Shown here one piece after another: positions 62,593 through 64,000 of a stretch of DNA of 64,000 nt; positions within the stretch are counted from its first letter, which is position 1, and the number at the start of each line of letters is the position of its first letter. The stretch comes from CAG-632 sp963626805 (GTDB taxonomy: Bacteria > Bacillota > Clostridia > Lachnospirales > Lachnospiraceae). Location: positions 1 through 64,000 of the forward strand of contig CAVFXS010000017.1 in the NCBI GenBank assembly GCA_963626805.1, given 5' to 3'. The notes under the pieces are model-generated. The model was not told where the DNA came from. It saw only the letters and a program-made list of their open reading frames with translations, and ran no database searches. The translations under genes were made by a program, and so were the position numbers.

Positions 62593-63756
62593 ATGGATAT
62601 TCAGAGGATGGATACAGCCTATTATGTATTTGATATCGAAATACTAAAGAAACGGGTGGCATATCTGCGGAGCCGGCTTCCGCAATCCGTGCAGCTCTGC
62701 TATGCAGTGAAAGCGAATACATTTTTGATACAGGCATTGGCTGGTGAGGTGGAACGATTTGAGATCTGTTCTCCGGGTGAGGCGGTCATCTGTGAAAAAA
62801 TGAAGGTGCCGGATCATCAGATGGTGATTTCCGGTGTATATAAGACTCCGGCGGTTATGCAGCAGATGGCAGAGATGGAGGATGATCGTATTTTTACCGT
62901 GGAATCTGCGGAACAGTTTGCGTTATTTCTTCAGTTAAGCAAGAAACGCAGGAAGAAGATCCCATTGTTATTGCGAATGACAAATAACAGCCAGTTTGGG
63001 ATGAATCCGGAAGAAATAAAGAAAATTATAAAGTGCAGAGAGGAATATCCGGAACTGGAGGTTCGCGGAATTCAGTTTTTTTCGGGAACTCAGAAAAATT
63101 CTGTAAAGAAAATAAAGAGAGAACTGGTTCATCTTGATATATTTCTGTCGGAGTTAAAAGAACTATACGGATATGAGGTGCAGGAATTGGAATATGGTCC
63201 CGGACTACCGGTTGCATATTTTAAGGAAGATGAAATAGATGAAGAGCTTCTGCTTGCAGGATTGACAGAGGGTATACAGGAAATGGCGAATACTCCTCAA
63301 ATCGTATTGGAACTGGGAAGGAGTATCGTAGCCGGTTGTGGCAGTTATTATACGCATGTTGTAGATAAAAAGACGAATGGCGGTCAGAATTACCTGCTGC
63401 TGGATGGAGGAATGCATCAGCTTGCGTATTTTGGACAGCACATGGCAATGAAACAACCATTTCTGAGGTTATGCGGCAAGAAAGCAGAGCAACAGCCGGT
63501 GATTACCTATCATCTGTGCGGTTCTCTTTGCTCTATGAATGATATTCTGGCAAAACAGGTGCTGCTTCCGGAGATAGAAATCGGGGATTTGCTATGCTTT
63601 GAAAATGCCGGAGCCTATTGCGTAACCGAAGGAATTGCATTATTTCTGAGCCGAGAGCTTCCCGCAGTCTTTATAAAGACAGAAGAGGGGACATATATGT
63701 GTGCCAGGAAACCGATGGAAACAGCCGGACTGAATATGCCGGCAGTGAAATTGTAA
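62593..63756 (+). CDS. Fold-type III PLP decarboxylase (LysA/ornithine decarboxylase-like)
   Basis: 387 residues. An alanine-racemase-like barrel with the PLP Lys in LCYAVKANTFLIQAL, phosphate-binding GPGLPVAY, ELGRSIVAGCG, and the C-terminal domain Cys/Tyr region CGSLCSMNDIL and GAYCVTEGIAL. The FSGTQ segment replaces the usual HVGS of DapDC/ODC, so the substrate pocket is changed. It lies between an adenylation enzyme and a carrier protein gene, as in the exosortase-linked ligase/decarboxylase sets. It may act on a free or carrier-bound amino acid. Confidence 0.85.
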   Translation: MDIQRMDTAYYVFDIEILKKRVAYLRSRLPQSVQLCYAVKANTFLIQALAGEVERFEICSPGEAVICEKMKVPDHQMVISGVYKTPAVMQQMAEMEDDRIFTVESAEQFALFLQLSKKRRKKIPLLLRMTNNSQFGMNPEEIKKIIKCREEYPELEVRGIQFFSGTQKNSVKKIKRELVHLDIFLSELKELYGYEVQELEYGPGLPVAYFKEDEIDEELLLAGLTEGIQEMANTPQIVLELGRSIVAGCGSYYTHVVDKKTNGGQNYLLLDGGMHQLAYFGQHMAMKQPFLRLCGKKAEQQPVITYHLCGSLCSMNDILAKQVLLPEIEIGDLLCFENAGAYCVTEGIALFLSRELPAVFIKTEEGTYMCARKPMETAGLNMPAVKL

Positions 63757-63778
63757 GAGAAGAGTAAGAAAAAATAAA

Positions 63779-63806
63779 TTGAGTTTTAATAAAGATACAC
63801 TACAAT
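63779..63806 (+). promoter_or_regulatory. Possible internal promoter before the carrier gene
   Basis: TTGAGT (63779-63784), 16-base spacer, TACAAT (63801-63806), in the 93-base gap. Confidence 0.35.
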
Positions 63807-63849
63807 GAGATGTAATTATGAAAAGAAGTTATAGGAAGGAAGAGAAAAG

Positions 63850-64000
63850 ATGGAACAATTACTTGAAATACTGGAAGATATCCAGCCGGATGTAGATTAT
63901 AACAAGTGTGAGGATTTGGTGGATGGACATATTTTAGATTCTTTGTCTATTATTTCACTTGTGGCAGAATTGGAAGATGAGTTTGATATTACAATTCCGG
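63850..64000 (+). CDS. Acyl/peptidyl carrier protein (DltC-like), cut by window edge
   Basis: First 50 codons only; the frame is still open at the window end. The sequence MEQLLEILEDIQPDVDYNKC and GHILDSLSIISLVAELEDEF follows the DltC/PCP pattern, with the phosphopantetheine Ser in ILDSLSI. AGGAAGG precedes the ATG. It should receive the aminoacyl group made by the upstream adenylation enzyme. Acyltransferase (MBOAT/DltB-like) or other partner genes are expected beyond the edge but are not visible. Confidence 0.82.
   Translation, partial: MEQLLEILEDIQPDVDYNKCEDLVDGHILDSLSIISLVAELEDEFDITIP

Overview
The window looks like a chromosomal segment of a low-to-mid GC, Gram-positive anaerobe of the Clostridia, most likely Lachnospiraceae. 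The pointers are two T-box leaders, a TPP riboswitch, AGGAGG-type ribosome binding sites, TTGACA/TATAAT promoters, a VanW protein, a CheX phosphatase, a BMP-type nucleoside/lipoprotein transporter and a NrtR-controlled pncB. I cannot name the species from sequence alone. Coding density is high, and nearly all intergenic gaps hold recognisable promoters, leaders or terminators. I see no prophage, CRISPR array or intact insertion sequence.

Layout. 1-257: three tRNA genes (Leu, partial; Phe; Gly). 0.5-4.9 kb: chemoreceptor, DUF815 ATPase, endonuclease III and a small hypothetical gene on the minus strand. 4.9-10.3 kb: a 36-residue membrane peptide, VanW protein, AIR-synthase-like protein, Lrp regulator, aminotransferase, CheX and TrmL, all plus strand. 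10.3-14.8 kb: minus-strand mutS2, response regulator and histidine kinase. 14.9-20.1 kb: a TPP-riboswitch operon for uptake of a thiamine pyrimidine precursor (thiamine-binding protein, ThiX, ThiY, ThiZ), followed by an aminotransferase and TrmO. 20.1-22.3 kb: T-box plus aspS; the codon in the specifier loop reads as Asn, not Asp. 22.4-27.5 kb: BMP-family nucleoside-type ABC importer. 27.5-29.4 kb: Trp T-box plus an orphan TrpB2-type synthase. 29.5-31.1 kb: minus-strand XRE regulator and SurA-like foldase. 31.3-35.9 kb: nicotinate salvage (NrtR, PncB) and uracil salvage (UraA, Upp). 35.9-41.6 kb: an orphan response regulator, TVP38 and ZIP membrane proteins, and a 1010-residue fusion of a PEP-synthase-like kinase with a class I glutamine amidotransferase. 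41.9-47.1 kb: CarD, thioesterase, serine acetyltransferase, glycosyltransferase, an unknown membrane protein, dUTPase and a DUF308 protein. 47.2-51.4 kb: MarR plus a heterodimeric ABC exporter. 51.4-53.2 kb: Gfo/Idh/MocA oxidoreductase and an SGNH hydrolase. 53.3-58.6 kb: a J-like/TPR protein and an HscC-type Hsp70. 59-60.9 kb: PspA and a YdjI-like SPFH protein. 61-64 kb: an adenylation enzyme, a fold-type III PLP decarboxylase and a carrier protein cut by the window edge.

Three loci stand out. (1) The fusion at 38.6-41.6 kb combines domains that match the Campylobacter glutamine kinase (Cj1418) and gamma-glutamyl-CDP-amidate hydrolase (Cj1417), which suggests phosphoramidate chemistry for surface glycans in a Gram-positive. 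(2) The adenylation/decarboxylase/carrier set at the right edge resembles a D-alanylation (Dlt) machine into which an amino-acid decarboxylase has been inserted. (3) The aspS T-box carries GAA and AAC but no Asp codon, which fits a non-discriminating AspRS that feeds tRNA-dependent asparagine synthesis. All functional assignments are by reading motifs; no database search was run.
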